This document shows positions 1-7,067 of a stretch of DNA of 13,117 bases, piece after piece (the stretch's first letter is position 1; each line of letters begins with the position of its first letter). A program made the position numbers and the translations under genes. The notes beneath the pieces were generated by a model. That model saw nothing but the letters and a program-made list of their open reading frames with translations, did no database searches and was not told where the DNA came from. Origin of the DNA: an uncultured Mycoplasmatota bacterium (lineage in GTDB: Bacteria; Bacillota_I; Bacilli_A; RF39; UBA660); contig CANSDD010000043.1 in the NCBI GenBank assembly GCA_947645535.1, forward strand, positions 1 to 13,117. The letters are read 5' to 3'.

Positions 1-17
1 GCGCTAAAGCTTTATCG

Positions 18-45
18 AACCCCCAGACTATCTGGGGGTTTTCTT
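18..45 (+). terminator. Strong intrinsic terminator of an off-window gene
   Basis: A perfect 10-bp GC-rich stem (AACCCCCAGA / TCTGGGGGTT) with a 3-nt loop is followed by TTCTTT on the plus strand. The reverse strand has no U-tract, so this terminates a plus-strand gene whose body lies left of the window. A TAA at 5-7 could be that gene's stop, but the frame cannot be established. Confidence 0.85.
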
Positions 46-56
46 TAGACAAAAAG

Positions 57-90
57 AAAAATAGTCTTAGAAAATTCTAGACTATTTTTT
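57..90 (-). terminator. Bidirectional intrinsic terminator after the autolysin gene
   Basis: The 11-bp stem AAAAATAGTCT / AGACTATTTTT (57-67 with 79-89) encloses an 11-nt loop that can itself pair further. On the minus strand it is followed by TTTTTCTTTTTG, which suits the end of the minus-strand hydrolase gene that stops 42 bases away. A T-rich tract also follows on the plus strand, so it may back up the terminator at 18-45. Confidence 0.75.
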
Positions 91-131
91 ATTGTTTCTT
101 TTATCTATGATTAGGAAAAAAAGAATAGAGT

Positions 132-3053
132 TTATTCAACTATTAACTCTACTCTATATCTTGCATCTGAATTGACTTTTAATGAATAATTTTTACCATT
201 TATTGTTGTTTTAGAAGTAATTGTTTTTCCAAAAATGTCATTTAATTCAGCAAAATCGTTAATATTAGCTTCATTTGCTATATAAATAGCATAAGTACCT
301 TTCTCTAAATTACTAATATCAATTTCTCCATCAAACCAAGCTTTTGTTTTATCAAAACCATCTGGTACTCTAAGCGTAATTGCATAATCACCATCTGTAA
401 TAGTTGAAAGTGACCCACTAATCTTTTTATATGTTGCTGTATTTTCTAACATAATTGTTCTAGAAACAGAAGCATTCAATGAATAATCTCCATTTACATT
501 ATGAGCAAATCCTCTAATTTTTAGTTTATTTCCCTCAAAAGAAATATTTGAATATCCAGTAATCATATTATCTATTGGATTATTATTCTTCTTTCCAACA
601 ATTTGATTTCTCACAAAGAATTCTATTGGTACTGTTTTTAAATAATAATTATTTCTAATCCAAACTTGTCTGCCATCTTGTTCATAATTACCTGTCATTG
701 TTTTTCCAAATAAATTCCTTACTAATTTTCTACTATATAAAGCTCCAGATTTTGTCACAATATAAGCTCTATAATTTCCTTCTTTCAAATTATTTAATGA
801 AATAGTTCCATTAAACCAAGCATAAGTTGCATCATAACCATTTATATTTCCAATTAAGAATGGCATTTTACTTTGATCCATAATTCTAGAAAGTGGCATT
901 GATGTAATTTCATTCGTATCTACATTTTCAAATTCTATTGCATAGGTTACATTACTACTACTATTTATTTGTATTCCATTTACTGTACTATATCCTGTAA
1001 TATTTAATCCTGATGCATCTGATGTTAATTCATGAAAATAAAATTCTCCATCTGTTTCTTGATATTCAATTTCTCCTATTTTTTGATATCGTGCTGTATA
1101 TGTAGTATTTTTACTTGCTGCACTTAAAACTGGTGACCAACCTACAAATTCATATCCTTCTAGTTTTGGTGTTTCACCTATATTTGGTATTTCACCTGCT
1201 ACTACACTAATTACTTTTGTAATAGAATTATCATCAAATTTTCCTTGCCCAGCATGGAAAGTAATATTATAATTATGACTACTATAAATAGCAGTATAAG
1301 TTACATTTTCTGTTGCTCCTACTACTTCTTTATCCCAACCTATAAAACGTGCACCATCTTTACTAGGTGGATTAATATTTGGAATTACATATTCTTCTAC
1401 TGTTAAATTTTTAGTACTTGTAATTCCATCACTAAATTTTCCTCCATTTGGATTAAAACTAATTGTATATCTATTTTTTTCATTCTGTCCATTTCTTACA
1501 AAAGACAAATAAGATGAATGAATATAGCCAATATTGTGATTATAATCATAATAGCCTGAGTCTTGTATCATACCCGTCCTACTACTATTCAACACTGGAT
1601 CTGTTTGAATTTTGTACCAAACATTACTACCATTTATTTCTTCTCCTGTCACACTAGATAAAATTGTTGCTGCATATCCTGTCATAGGGCCAGTTTCATA
1701 AAGTGTCGCTGAACTACTATTAGGGCTTGCTTTAATTGGATAGCTATTACTTCCTATTTTTATTCCAATTCCATATTTTCCATAATCTTGTAAGCCATAT
1801 TTTTTATCAAAACTATAATAATTAGCTGCTGCTTTTTCTCCCCAATAAGGATCTGATGCATATTTGACATTCATTCCTGAAGCTTTGTCACCAAGATATC
1901 CACCATAATACCTTCCTGCGTAATCATTTAAATCCATATAACCCTCTGAAATAAAGTTTTTTGCATGTGCATAAATTCCTTGTGCGACTGAAATATATCT
2001 ATTAGCACTTACTCCAGGAGCTGAATCAAAAGCGCCATGTCCAAACAAATTATTTGTATTAATAGCAATATTGCTTTTTCCATTATAAGACTCATTTTTT
2101 GCTGTTCCAAGCATCATAATAGCATTAGCACCAAATTCATTTTGATATTGAATAAAAGAGGTTTCTTCACCAAATAGTTGTGATTGTCCATCTCCTGCTG
2201 GGTAACTTATTGGTTTTGACGAATATATACTTAAATCTTGCCTTATTTGGTCACTTGTATAATTACTAATAGAACGATGTGATAAGAATTGATAATAATT
2301 GTAATAAGGATTATTTGGATTTACTGAATTTGTTCTAACACCATTTTTATAATCTCTTATCATTGTCCGATAACCTTCTAAGCTCTCACTATAAAAGTAA
2401 TGGCCATCAAAACTTAAATAATAAATGTATTCTGTAGATGGTGTCACTCCAGTTGGAATTTCTTGACCAAGTGTCAAAACAGCTAAGCCAGGTTTAAAAA
2501 TATCTGTTACAATTGAATGCCTAAATTCTGCTGTTCCATCTGATAATTGTTTTGCAAAATAACTAGAGACATATGCAATCTTGTAATTTTCAGCATTCAT
2601 ATTGATAATATTTACTTCATTTGCATTTACCCAACCAATTACACCTGCTTGCATAAACCTAATTCTACTTCCATCCTCATTAGTACCTAAAAAAGCCGCA
2701 TCCGCACCATAATATCCATTGGTATATCCCTGTTTCCTGTTATATTCAATTGTATAAGTGGTATTGATTCCACTATTTGCTTTTGTTTTAAAATTAAGTA
2801 ATCCATAAGTAACATATCTAATTGTTCCATTGTTATAGATAATCAAATTATTATTAACATCTTCTGCTTCTTTTGCAAGTGCAGCATTATAAGCTTCATT
2901 ATAACTTGCATAGCTTTCTATCAAATTAGAGCCACTACTATTTTCTAGATAAAGTTCAAATGGTCTATTTTCATCTGCTTTTGCTGGAAGCATAGGTGCA
3001 AAAAAACAAATTAACATTACCATAATTAAACCAATATTGATTCCTTTTCTCAC
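132..3053 (-). CDS. Secreted GH73 N-acetylglucosaminidase (autolysin) with SH3-like, B-repeat and duplicated C-terminal modules
   Basis: This 973-residue protein should cleave glycan strands of peptidoglycan outside the cell. Residues 1-26 form a signal peptide (basic MRKG, hydrophobic core, cleavage near AKA-DE). Residues 27-240 are unassigned. Residues 250-425 match the LytD/LytB-type glucosaminidase fold: FLSHRSISNYT at 256-266, candidate catalytic Glu321 in KNES, and NNLFGHGAFD at 334-343. Residues 430-520 look like a bacterial SH3 region. Two InlB-type B repeats follow (about 528-591 and 594-657, each with a GW-containing centre and TYTA end). Residues 680-973 hold two copies of an unrecognised module sharing AWF(N/D)G, NL-x-x-G-x-Y and FGKT. 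There is no LPXTG anchor. The start is GTG, chosen because AGAGGTGAT sits just upstream and the signal peptide begins there. The gene appears monocistronic, divergent from pgsA. The GH73 call is firm; substrate detail and C-terminal function are not. Confidence 0.9.
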   Translation of the reverse strand: MRKGINIGLIMVMLICFFAPMLPAKADENRPFELYLENSSGSNLIESYASYNEAYNAALAKEAEDVNNNLIIYNNGTIRYVTYGLLNFKTKANSGINTTYTIEYNRKQGYTNGYYGADAAFLGTNEDGSRIRFMQAGVIGWVNANEVNIINMNAENYKIAYVSSYFAKQLSDGTAEFRHSIVTDIFKPGLAVLTLGQEIPTGVTPSTEYIYYLSFDGHYFYSESLEGYRTMIRDYKNGVRTNSVNPNNPYYNYYQFLSHRSISNYTSDQIRQDLSIYSSKPISYPAGDGQSQLFGEETSFIQYQNEFGANAIMMLGTAKNESYNGKSNIAINTNNLFGHGAFDSAPGVSANRYISVAQGIYAHAKNFISEGYMDLNDYAGRYYGGYLGDKASGMNVKYASDPYWGEKAAANYYSFDKKYGLQDYGKYGIGIKIGSNSYPIKASPNSSSATLYETGPMTGYAATILSSVTGEEINGSNVWYKIQTDPVLNSSRTGMIQDSGYYDYNHNIGYIHSSYLSFVRNGQNEKNRYTISFNPNGGKFSDGITSTKNLTVEEYVIPNINPPSKDGARFIGWDKEVVGATENVTYTAIYSSHNYNITFHAGQGKFDDNSITKVISVVAGEIPNIGETPKLEGYEFVGWSPVLSAASKNTTYTARYQKIGEIEYQETDGEFYFHELTSDASGLNITGYSTVNGIQINSSSNVTYAIEFENVDTNEITSMPLSRIMDQSKMPFLIGNINGYDATYAWFNGTISLNNLKEGNYRAYIVTKSGALYSRKLVRNLFGKTMTGNYEQDGRQVWIRNNYYLKTVPIEFFVRNQIVGKKNNNPIDNMITGYSNISFEGNKLKIRGFAHNVNGDYSLNASVSRTIMLENTATYKKISGSLSTITDGDYAITLRVPDGFDKTKAWFDGEIDISNLEKGTYAIYIANEANINDFAELNDIFGKTITSKTTINGKNYSLKVNSDARYRVELIVE

Positions 3054-3086
3054 ACTATCACCTCTTTATCTTATTTTCTCTAACAT

Positions 3087-3115
3087 ATTATATCAAATTT
3101 TCTAATTTTTGTATA
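3087..3115 (-). promoter_or_regulatory. Sigma-A-type promoter of the autolysin gene
   Basis: On the minus strand, a perfect -10 TATAAT (3087-3092) lies 17 nt from a -35-like TATACA (3110-3115, 4 of 6 bases). The predicted leader is about 25 nt and contains the AGAGGTGAT ribosome site. The -35 directly abuts inverted repeats at 3116-3138. Confidence 0.65.
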
Positions 3116-3138
3116 GGTGTTAGACACCTTAGTGTGTC
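3116..3138. repeat. Overlapping, mutually exclusive inverted repeats next to the autolysin -35
   Basis: GGTGT-TAG-ACACC (3116-3128) and GACAC-CTTAGT-GTGTC (3123-3138) share the ACAC segment, so only one can form at a time. They lie immediately upstream of the -35 hexamer of the minus-strand promoter. That placement suits an operator, but no regulator is identified. Confidence 0.4.
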
Positions 3139-3170
3139 AAAAAAAGGAAACCTTAATCCTAAGAGTTTCC
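3139..3170 (-). terminator. Minus-strand intrinsic terminator in the autolysin-pgsA intergenic region
   Basis: Read on the minus strand, GGAAAC-(T)-CTTA pairs with TAAGGTTTCC around a GGAT loop (a 10-bp stem with one bulged base), followed by TTTTTTT. No annotated minus-strand gene ends here. Either it insulates the autolysin promoter or it ends a short RNA started near 3185. A second hairpin with a GAAA loop (TGTAC-GAAA-GTACA, 3174-3187) precedes it on the same strand. Confidence 0.6.
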
Positions 3171-3227
3171 AGTTGTACTTTCGTACACTATATTATATTA
3201 CACTTCTGTCATAAAATTTCCAAATAA

Positions 3228-3256
3228 TTGAAAAAATTGTGAAAAAATGGTAAAAT
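3228..3256 (+). promoter_or_regulatory. Promoter of pgsA
   Basis: TTGAAA (3228-3233) and TAAAAT (3251-3256) are separated by 17 nt, with a TGG just before the -10 giving an extended -10. The predicted start is about 15 nt before the initiation codon, leaving just enough leader for the AGGAAGTGA ribosome site. Confidence 0.7.
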
Positions 3257-3276
3257 ACTAATTAGGAAGTGAGATT

Positions 3277-3909
3277 ATGAAAAAAGTAACACAGGAATGG
3301 AAGGAAGTTTGGGTCCCAGAATTAAAAAATACTTGGAAAGATTTAAAATGTCCAAAATCCTTTTATAAACAAATTCCTAATTTATTAACTGCATCTAGAT
3401 TGCTTTCTCCTATTTTTATTATACCTACGATACTTTATTCAAATCTCTTTGTAACATTTATTGTAATAACTTTTTTTGCTTTCACAGATTTTTTAGATGG
3501 ACAAATAGCAAGAAGATGTAATATAAAATCTAAATTAGGCGCTATGTTAGATCCAGTAACTGATAAAGTCTTTGCACTTACTTTATTATTGCCAAATATG
3601 GTAAAATTTCCTATTATCACTTTTATTTTATTAGTGCTTGAATTTATTATCGGTTTCATCAATACAGTATCTACTTTGAAAGGCAATGGTGCAAAATCAA
3701 ATCTACTTGGAAAAATAAAAACTACTTTTTTATCAATTACTGCAATTGCTATGTATTTAAATGAGATACAAATTATAAAAATAATTCTTCCATTTTTATC
3801 TATATTTACAATTATTCTCCAGATACTAGCTGCTATTACTTATAAAAAAATTGATAATATGAAAGAAAAAAATAAGAATACAAACTTAAAAGAAATTATA
3901 CAAAACTAA
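3277..3909 (+). CDS. pgsA: CDP-diacylglycerol-glycerol-3-phosphate 3-phosphatidyltransferase (PgsA-type)
   Basis: This integral membrane enzyme most likely transfers phosphatidyl from CDP-diacylglycerol to glycerol-3-phosphate, the committed step to phosphatidylglycerol. The 210-residue protein carries the complete CDP-alcohol phosphotransferase signature D-x2-DG-x2-AR-x8-G-x3-D-x3-D, with Asp71, Asp74, Gly75, Ala78, Arg79, Gly88, Asp92 and Asp96. NLLTASRL (35-42) at the first membrane helix and GKIKTT (145-150) are typical of PgsA. Four to six hydrophobic segments span about 35-190. An N-terminal extension of about 33 charged, Trp-containing residues precedes the fold and is absent from the short B. 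subtilis form; it may lie along the membrane surface. The C-terminal 25 residues are Lys/Asn-rich. The start follows AGGAAGTGA. It is transcribed alone, with its own promoter and terminator. The family is certain; the acceptor (glycerol-3-phosphate rather than another alcohol) is inferred. Confidence 0.85.
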   Translation: MKKVTQEWKEVWVPELKNTWKDLKCPKSFYKQIPNLLTASRLLSPIFIIPTILYSNLFVTFIVITFFAFTDFLDGQIARRCNIKSKLGAMLDPVTDKVFALTLLLPNMVKFPIITFILLVLEFIIGFINTVSTLKGNGAKSNLLGKIKTTFLSITAIAMYLNEIQIIKIILPFLSIFTIILQILAAITYKKIDNMKEKNKNTNLKEIIQN

Positions 3910-3956
3910 AAGTGTGATTGAAAACTCATTTTTTAAAATAAAAATCGAATAAATAT

Positions 3957-3990
3957 AAAAAATGCCGCTTCTAGTATAGTGGCATTTTTT
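3957..3990 (+). terminator. Terminator of pgsA, bidirectional
   Basis: A stem of about 13 bp (AAAAAATGCCGCT 3957-3969 with AGTGGCATTTTTT 3978-3990, one G-T pair) has an 8-nt loop and ends in a T-run. It lies 47 bases after the pgsA stop. The A-run at the 5' foot gives a U-tract on the other strand too. The next 100 bases, up to 4096, hold no recognisable gene. Confidence 0.8.
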
Positions 3991-4096
3991 ATATTGATAT
4001 TCCCCTTCTAATTATTTTATTTACCAATGTAAATTTAGCTAATTTTATAGAGTATTATTGTAAACAGGTTATATATTTTACACTTCTTAGTAAAGA

Positions 4097-4116
4097 AAAA
4101 AGCCCTAAGGCTTTTT
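4097..4116 (-). terminator. Terminator of the recD2/small-protein unit
   Basis: AAAAAGCC / GGCTTTTT with a 4-nt loop (CTAA) begins one base after the stop of the 49-residue minus-strand gene. The T-run is part of the stem and is followed by CTTTA on the minus strand. Confidence 0.75.
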
Positions 4117-4117
4117 C

Positions 4118-4267
4118 CTACATCATATTTTCTAACTGTTTATCTGCTTTTTTTACTGCTTTATTCATTACATTTTCCATTTTCTTCATTACTGGTTTAT
4201 TGTATTTTTGATACATCAAAACAGTTCCTGCACCTAAACCCATAAGTGCGATATCTTTCATTTTCAT
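4118..4267 (-). CDS. Small 49-residue protein with a hydrophobic N terminus
   Basis: This small gene is supported by a strong Shine-Dalgarno (AGAGGTGAG, 4 nt before ATG), an immediately following terminator, and its position 45 bases after recD2 on the same strand, which suggests one transcript. The protein starts MKMKDIALMGLGAGTVLMYQ. A short Gly-containing hydrophobic segment (residues 5-19) could insert into the membrane, and is followed by a Lys/Met-rich, probably helical tail (KPVMKKMENVMNKAV). The layout resembles the small DUF3918/YrzQ-like or YtxH-like proteins of Bacilli. From memory, yrzQ lies near recD2 (yrrC) in Bacillus subtilis, so the position may be conserved. No function is known to me; homology is an inference from length, layout and context. 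Confidence 0.7.
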   Translation of the reverse strand: MKMKDIALMGLGAGTVLMYQKYNKPVMKKMENVMNKAVKKADKQLENMM

Positions 4268-4312
4268 AACTCTCACCTCTTAGCTAGAATCTATGATTCG
4301 TATAGATTTGCT

Positions 4313-6565
4313 CTATACAATTTTATTTTCTTCATTTTTTGCAAAAATATACAATTCTTTTTTTAATTTTGAACAAAAATCAGTTTTTCGCATTTTTTCT
4401 TCTTCATGATGAACACTATAGGAGAAAGCATCAGATTCACCAAGTAGAATAAGTTTTCTTTTGGCTCTTGTAATTCCTGTATAAATTAGTTTACGGTAAA
4501 GCATTCTTTTATAACTTGAACTCACTGGCATTACAACAATTTCAAATTCACTACCTTGAGATTTATGAATACTAATAATAAAACCATGCTTCATTTTGTT
4601 AAAATCTTTGGGAATGTATTTTACTAAGTTGCCATCATAATCTACATATATTTCATTTTTACCACTCTTGCTAGTATTTGCAAACATAATTCTGGTAATA
4701 ATACCAATATCACCATTAAAAATATTTTCATCTGGCATATTCACTAATTGTAGTACTTTGTCATTTTCTCGAAAAATAATATCTCCTACTTTTAATTCTC
4801 TTTTACTTTCATCAGGCGGATTAAATACATCCTGTAATTCTTTATTTAAATTATCTATTCCATTTACTCCAGCATACATTGGTGCCATAACTTGAACTCT
4901 TTTATAATCATATCCTTTGTCTACGATTTGTTTTGATAATTTTTTTAAATTTTCACGGATACTATAATTATTACATTCTAAAAATGTATAATCACTTCTT
5001 GTCTCTCTAAAATTTTCACTTAAATTATCATCTCTAATTTCTCCTGCTAATGTTGTAATATAAGAATTTTCATCTTGCCTATACAGTAAATCTAAATGAA
5101 CTGTATCAATTACTTCACTTTCTATAAAATCTTTTAATAATTGACCAGGTCCAACACTAGGTAATTGATTATAATCTCCAACTAATATTAGCTTAATGTT
5201 ATCTGTTAAGCCTCTTAGTAAATGATCAAAAAGAGGTAGGTCAATCATACTAACTTCATCTATGATTATGAGCTTGCTATTATCTTTATTATATTCATCT
5301 ATTCCAAAGCGATTATTTTCTTTATTCCATTTCAAAAACCTATGAATTGTTGTTGCTGTAAATTGTGTAGCTTCACTCATTCTTTTTGATGCTCTTCCTG
5401 TAGGCGCTAAAAGAGCAAGTTCTCTTGTCAATTCTTCAGTATTTAAATTATGTAGTCTTTGATATAAATCAACAATTGCTTTTATAATTGTTGTTTTTCC
5501 TGTTCCAGGTCCTCCTGTTATAATGAGCAAATTATTGGTTAGTGCTTTTTCAATTGCTTCTTTTTGTTTATCATTATAAGAAATTCCAGAATTTTTTTCT
5601 AAAGCTTCTAATAATTCATCTAATTTTTTTGGCTTTTCTTTCCTTTTCTGTAATAATATTTTAATTTTATTTAAAATTTGTTTTTCTGATTCAAATACTT
5701 CTTCTAAATAATAACGTTCTTCTTCATTTACAACTTTTTCTTCTACAACAAGTTCATTTAAATATTCTCTAAATAAATCTTCACTCAAGTCTACTTTCAA
5801 AAAACGTAATGTCATATCATAAATTTCTTCTAATGTTAAATAGGTATCACCATTTTTATAGGTTAGTTCTTTCATTGTATATAAAATGCATGCTTTAACT
5901 CTACTTTCATTATCTTCTTCAATATGCATTTCTCTTGCAATACTATCTACTTTTAAAAATGTAATTTCTTCAATATCATCAATTAAAAGATATACATTAT
6001 GTTCTACCATACCAATAGCATTACTCTTATATTTATTATATACGAGCAATGCATCTTTCATACTAAAGCCAAGTTCAGTTAAGTAAACAATGGTTTTATG
6101 ACTCTCTTCATATTTGGTTAATGTGTCATATATTTGTTTGGCTTTTTTACTAGATAGTTTGGGTACAAGCATTAAAGAATTGGGATCTTCTAATATTCTT
6201 TCCAATGTATCTTCTCCTAATACTTCTACTATTTTAATGGCTAGTTTTTCTCCAATTCCTTTAAATAGATCGCTTGCTAAAAATTCTACTATTCCATCTT
6301 TGTCTTCTGGTTTTATTCTTTCATATTCTGATACTTGAAACTGAAGCCCATATTTAGGATGTTCTAATTCTTCACCATAAAAAAAATAAGTATCATCTTC
6401 ATTTAGATCATGAAAATATCCAGTAAAAGTAATTGTTTTTCCTGTATATTCTTTTAGAACTTCTACATTGGTTTCCTTTACTTTGAATATACCAATTACA
6501 TAGCCTTTATCAGAAGAAAAAATGGCACGTCTAAAATTTCCTTTAATATATTTTTTTTCTTCCAT
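4313..6565 (-). CDS. recD2: RecD2-type 5'-3' DNA helicase (RecD/TraA family)
   Basis: RecD2 is a RecBC-independent superfamily 1B helicase used in DNA repair and replication-fork maintenance. The 750-residue protein is close to the family's usual 715-800. Residues 1-85 form the N-terminal OB-like region, and about 90-190 carries helix-hairpin-helix segments typical of RecD2. The motor follows: YNDKQKEAI (330-338), Walker A GGPGTGKTT (351-359), Walker B DEVSMID (436-442), motif III GDYNQLPSVGPG (463-474), YRQ (495-497), an SH3-like insert (about 590-660), HKSQGSEF (667-674) and YTGITRAKR (695-703). All motor motifs look intact. I place the start at the ATG at 6565, because AGGTGATAAT precedes it. 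A longer frame back to 6616 would use TTG and would overlap the promoter. The 49-residue gene downstream is probably in the same transcript. No recB/recC/addAB lies nearby, as expected for RecD2. Confidence 0.95.
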   Translation of the reverse strand: MEEKKYIKGNFRRAIFSSDKGYVIGIFKVKETNVEVLKEYTGKTITFTGYFHDLNEDDTYFFYGEELEHPKYGLQFQVSEYERIKPEDKDGIVEFLASDLFKGIGEKLAIKIVEVLGEDTLERILEDPNSLMLVPKLSSKKAKQIYDTLTKYEESHKTIVYLTELGFSMKDALLVYNKYKSNAIGMVEHNVYLLIDDIEEITFLKVDSIAREMHIEEDNESRVKACILYTMKELTYKNGDTYLTLEEIYDMTLRFLKVDLSEDLFREYLNELVVEEKVVNEEERYYLEEVFESEKQILNKIKILLQKRKEKPKKLDELLEALEKNSGISYNDKQKEAIEKALTNNLLIITGGPGTGKTTIIKAIVDLYQRLHNLNTEELTRELALLAPTGRASKRMSEATQFTATTIHRFLKWNKENNRFGIDEYNKDNSKLIIIDEVSMIDLPLFDHLLRGLTDNIKLILVGDYNQLPSVGPGQLLKDFIESEVIDTVHLDLLYRQDENSYITTLAGEIRDDNLSENFRETRSDYTFLECNNYSIRENLKKLSKQIVDKGYDYKRVQVMAPMYAGVNGIDNLNKELQDVFNPPDESKRELKVGDIIFRENDKVLQLVNMPDENIFNGDIGIITRIMFANTSKSGKNEIYVDYDGNLVKYIPKDFNKMKHGFIISIHKSQGSEFEIVVMPVSSSYKRMLYRKLIYTGITRAKRKLILLGESDAFSYSVHHEEEKMRKTDFCSKLKKELYIFAKNEENKIV

Positions 6566-6587
6566 ATTATCACCTAATTTCCATACT

Positions 6588-6616
6588 AGTATATCACACA
6601 AAACAATTGTTCGCAA
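6588..6616 (-). promoter_or_regulatory. recD2 promoter
   Basis: On the minus strand, TTGCGA (-35, 6611-6616) and TATACT (-10, 6588-6593) are separated by exactly 17 nt. The predicted leader is about 16 nt and carries the AGGTGAT ribosome site. Confidence 0.6.
6600..6613 (-). promoter_or_regulatory. Candidate LexA/DinR (SOS) operator inside the recD2 promoter
   Basis: The minus strand reads CGAACAATTGTTTT, which matches the Gram-positive SOS box CGAACRNRYGTTYC except at positions 8 and 14. The core AACAATTGTT is a perfect palindrome. The site overlaps the -35 hexamer and fills most of the spacer, the position expected of a repressor site. In AT-rich DNA such palindromes can arise by chance. 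Confidence 0.45.
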
Positions 6617-6648
6617 GAAAGTTTATGTTTAAAGAAAATATTATTATT

Positions 6649-6930
6649 TATTTTTATACATATACTATGTAAATAATCTTTTCTTAGATTCTTTAATTTT
6701 TGATATATACGTGCCAATTTGTTCTTTATTTTACGTCTATTCTTACTATACTTGTGAAATAGTAGCTGATACCATTTCCTCTTCTTCGATACATACACTT
6801 ACATAGTATTTATCTGCTTCTCTTAACCATATATTTTCTTTTGACTTCAAGTTTGTCCACTAGGTTGTTTAGAAATTCATCTAAATTTATTAGACACATA
6901 TGTATCAAAACATCCCTTAAGCAATTCATA
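6649..6930 (-). pseudogene. Decayed IS200/IS605-type tnpB (OrfB) remnant
   Basis: Three collinear fragments in shifting frames follow the order of a TnpB protein. The N-terminal block at 6877-6930 reads ELLKGCFDTYVSNKF, like the TnpB ELL-x-x-x-F...V-N-K-F region. The block at 6776-6859 reads LKSKENIWLREADK and then runs directly into YYVSVCIEEE; these are normally over 100 residues apart in TnpB, so an internal deletion is likely. The third block at 6649-6747 reads SKNRRKIKNKLARIYQKLKN and continues RKDYLH, the classic lysine-rich helix before the RuvC Glu region. Stops and frameshifts separate the blocks, and the catalytic RuvC residues and C-terminal zinc finger are missing. The remnant ends about 30 bases from the recD2 -35. 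No tnpA, terminal hairpin or omega-RNA could be recognised. The remaining 6931-7067 holds nothing I can assign. Confidence 0.7.
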
Positions 6931-7067
6931 GTTAATTAGGTGATGATTGATATGTCACTTCTTGATGGTTTAGATTAAAATTTATTCGTTTTTATTATTT
7001 CTAACATATTGTGAAGCCATATAAAATTGCTATATTTTTAATATTATCATTTTCCTTTTTAAACATT

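Noticed and set aside
1463..1657. Plus-strand open frame inside the autolysin gene, and similar ones inside recD2, rsmE and ftsK
   Set aside because: They are antisense shadows of well-supported genes, with low-complexity composition and no ribosome sites.
4287..4308. Hairpin between recD2 and the 49-residue gene (AATCTAT/ATAGATT)
   Set aside because: There is no U-tract on either strand and the stem is AT-rich, so it is not a terminator; no regulatory role can be argued.
6566..6616. Longer recD2 start at 6616 (17 extra residues)
   Set aside because: It would start with TTG inside the promoter and lacks a ribosome site; the ATG at 6565 has AGGTGAT in place.
7002..7066. Minus-strand 21-codon frame starting one base after the mtaB stop
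   Set aside because: It is too short, has no ribosome site beyond chance and no downstream terminator; coding cannot be supported.
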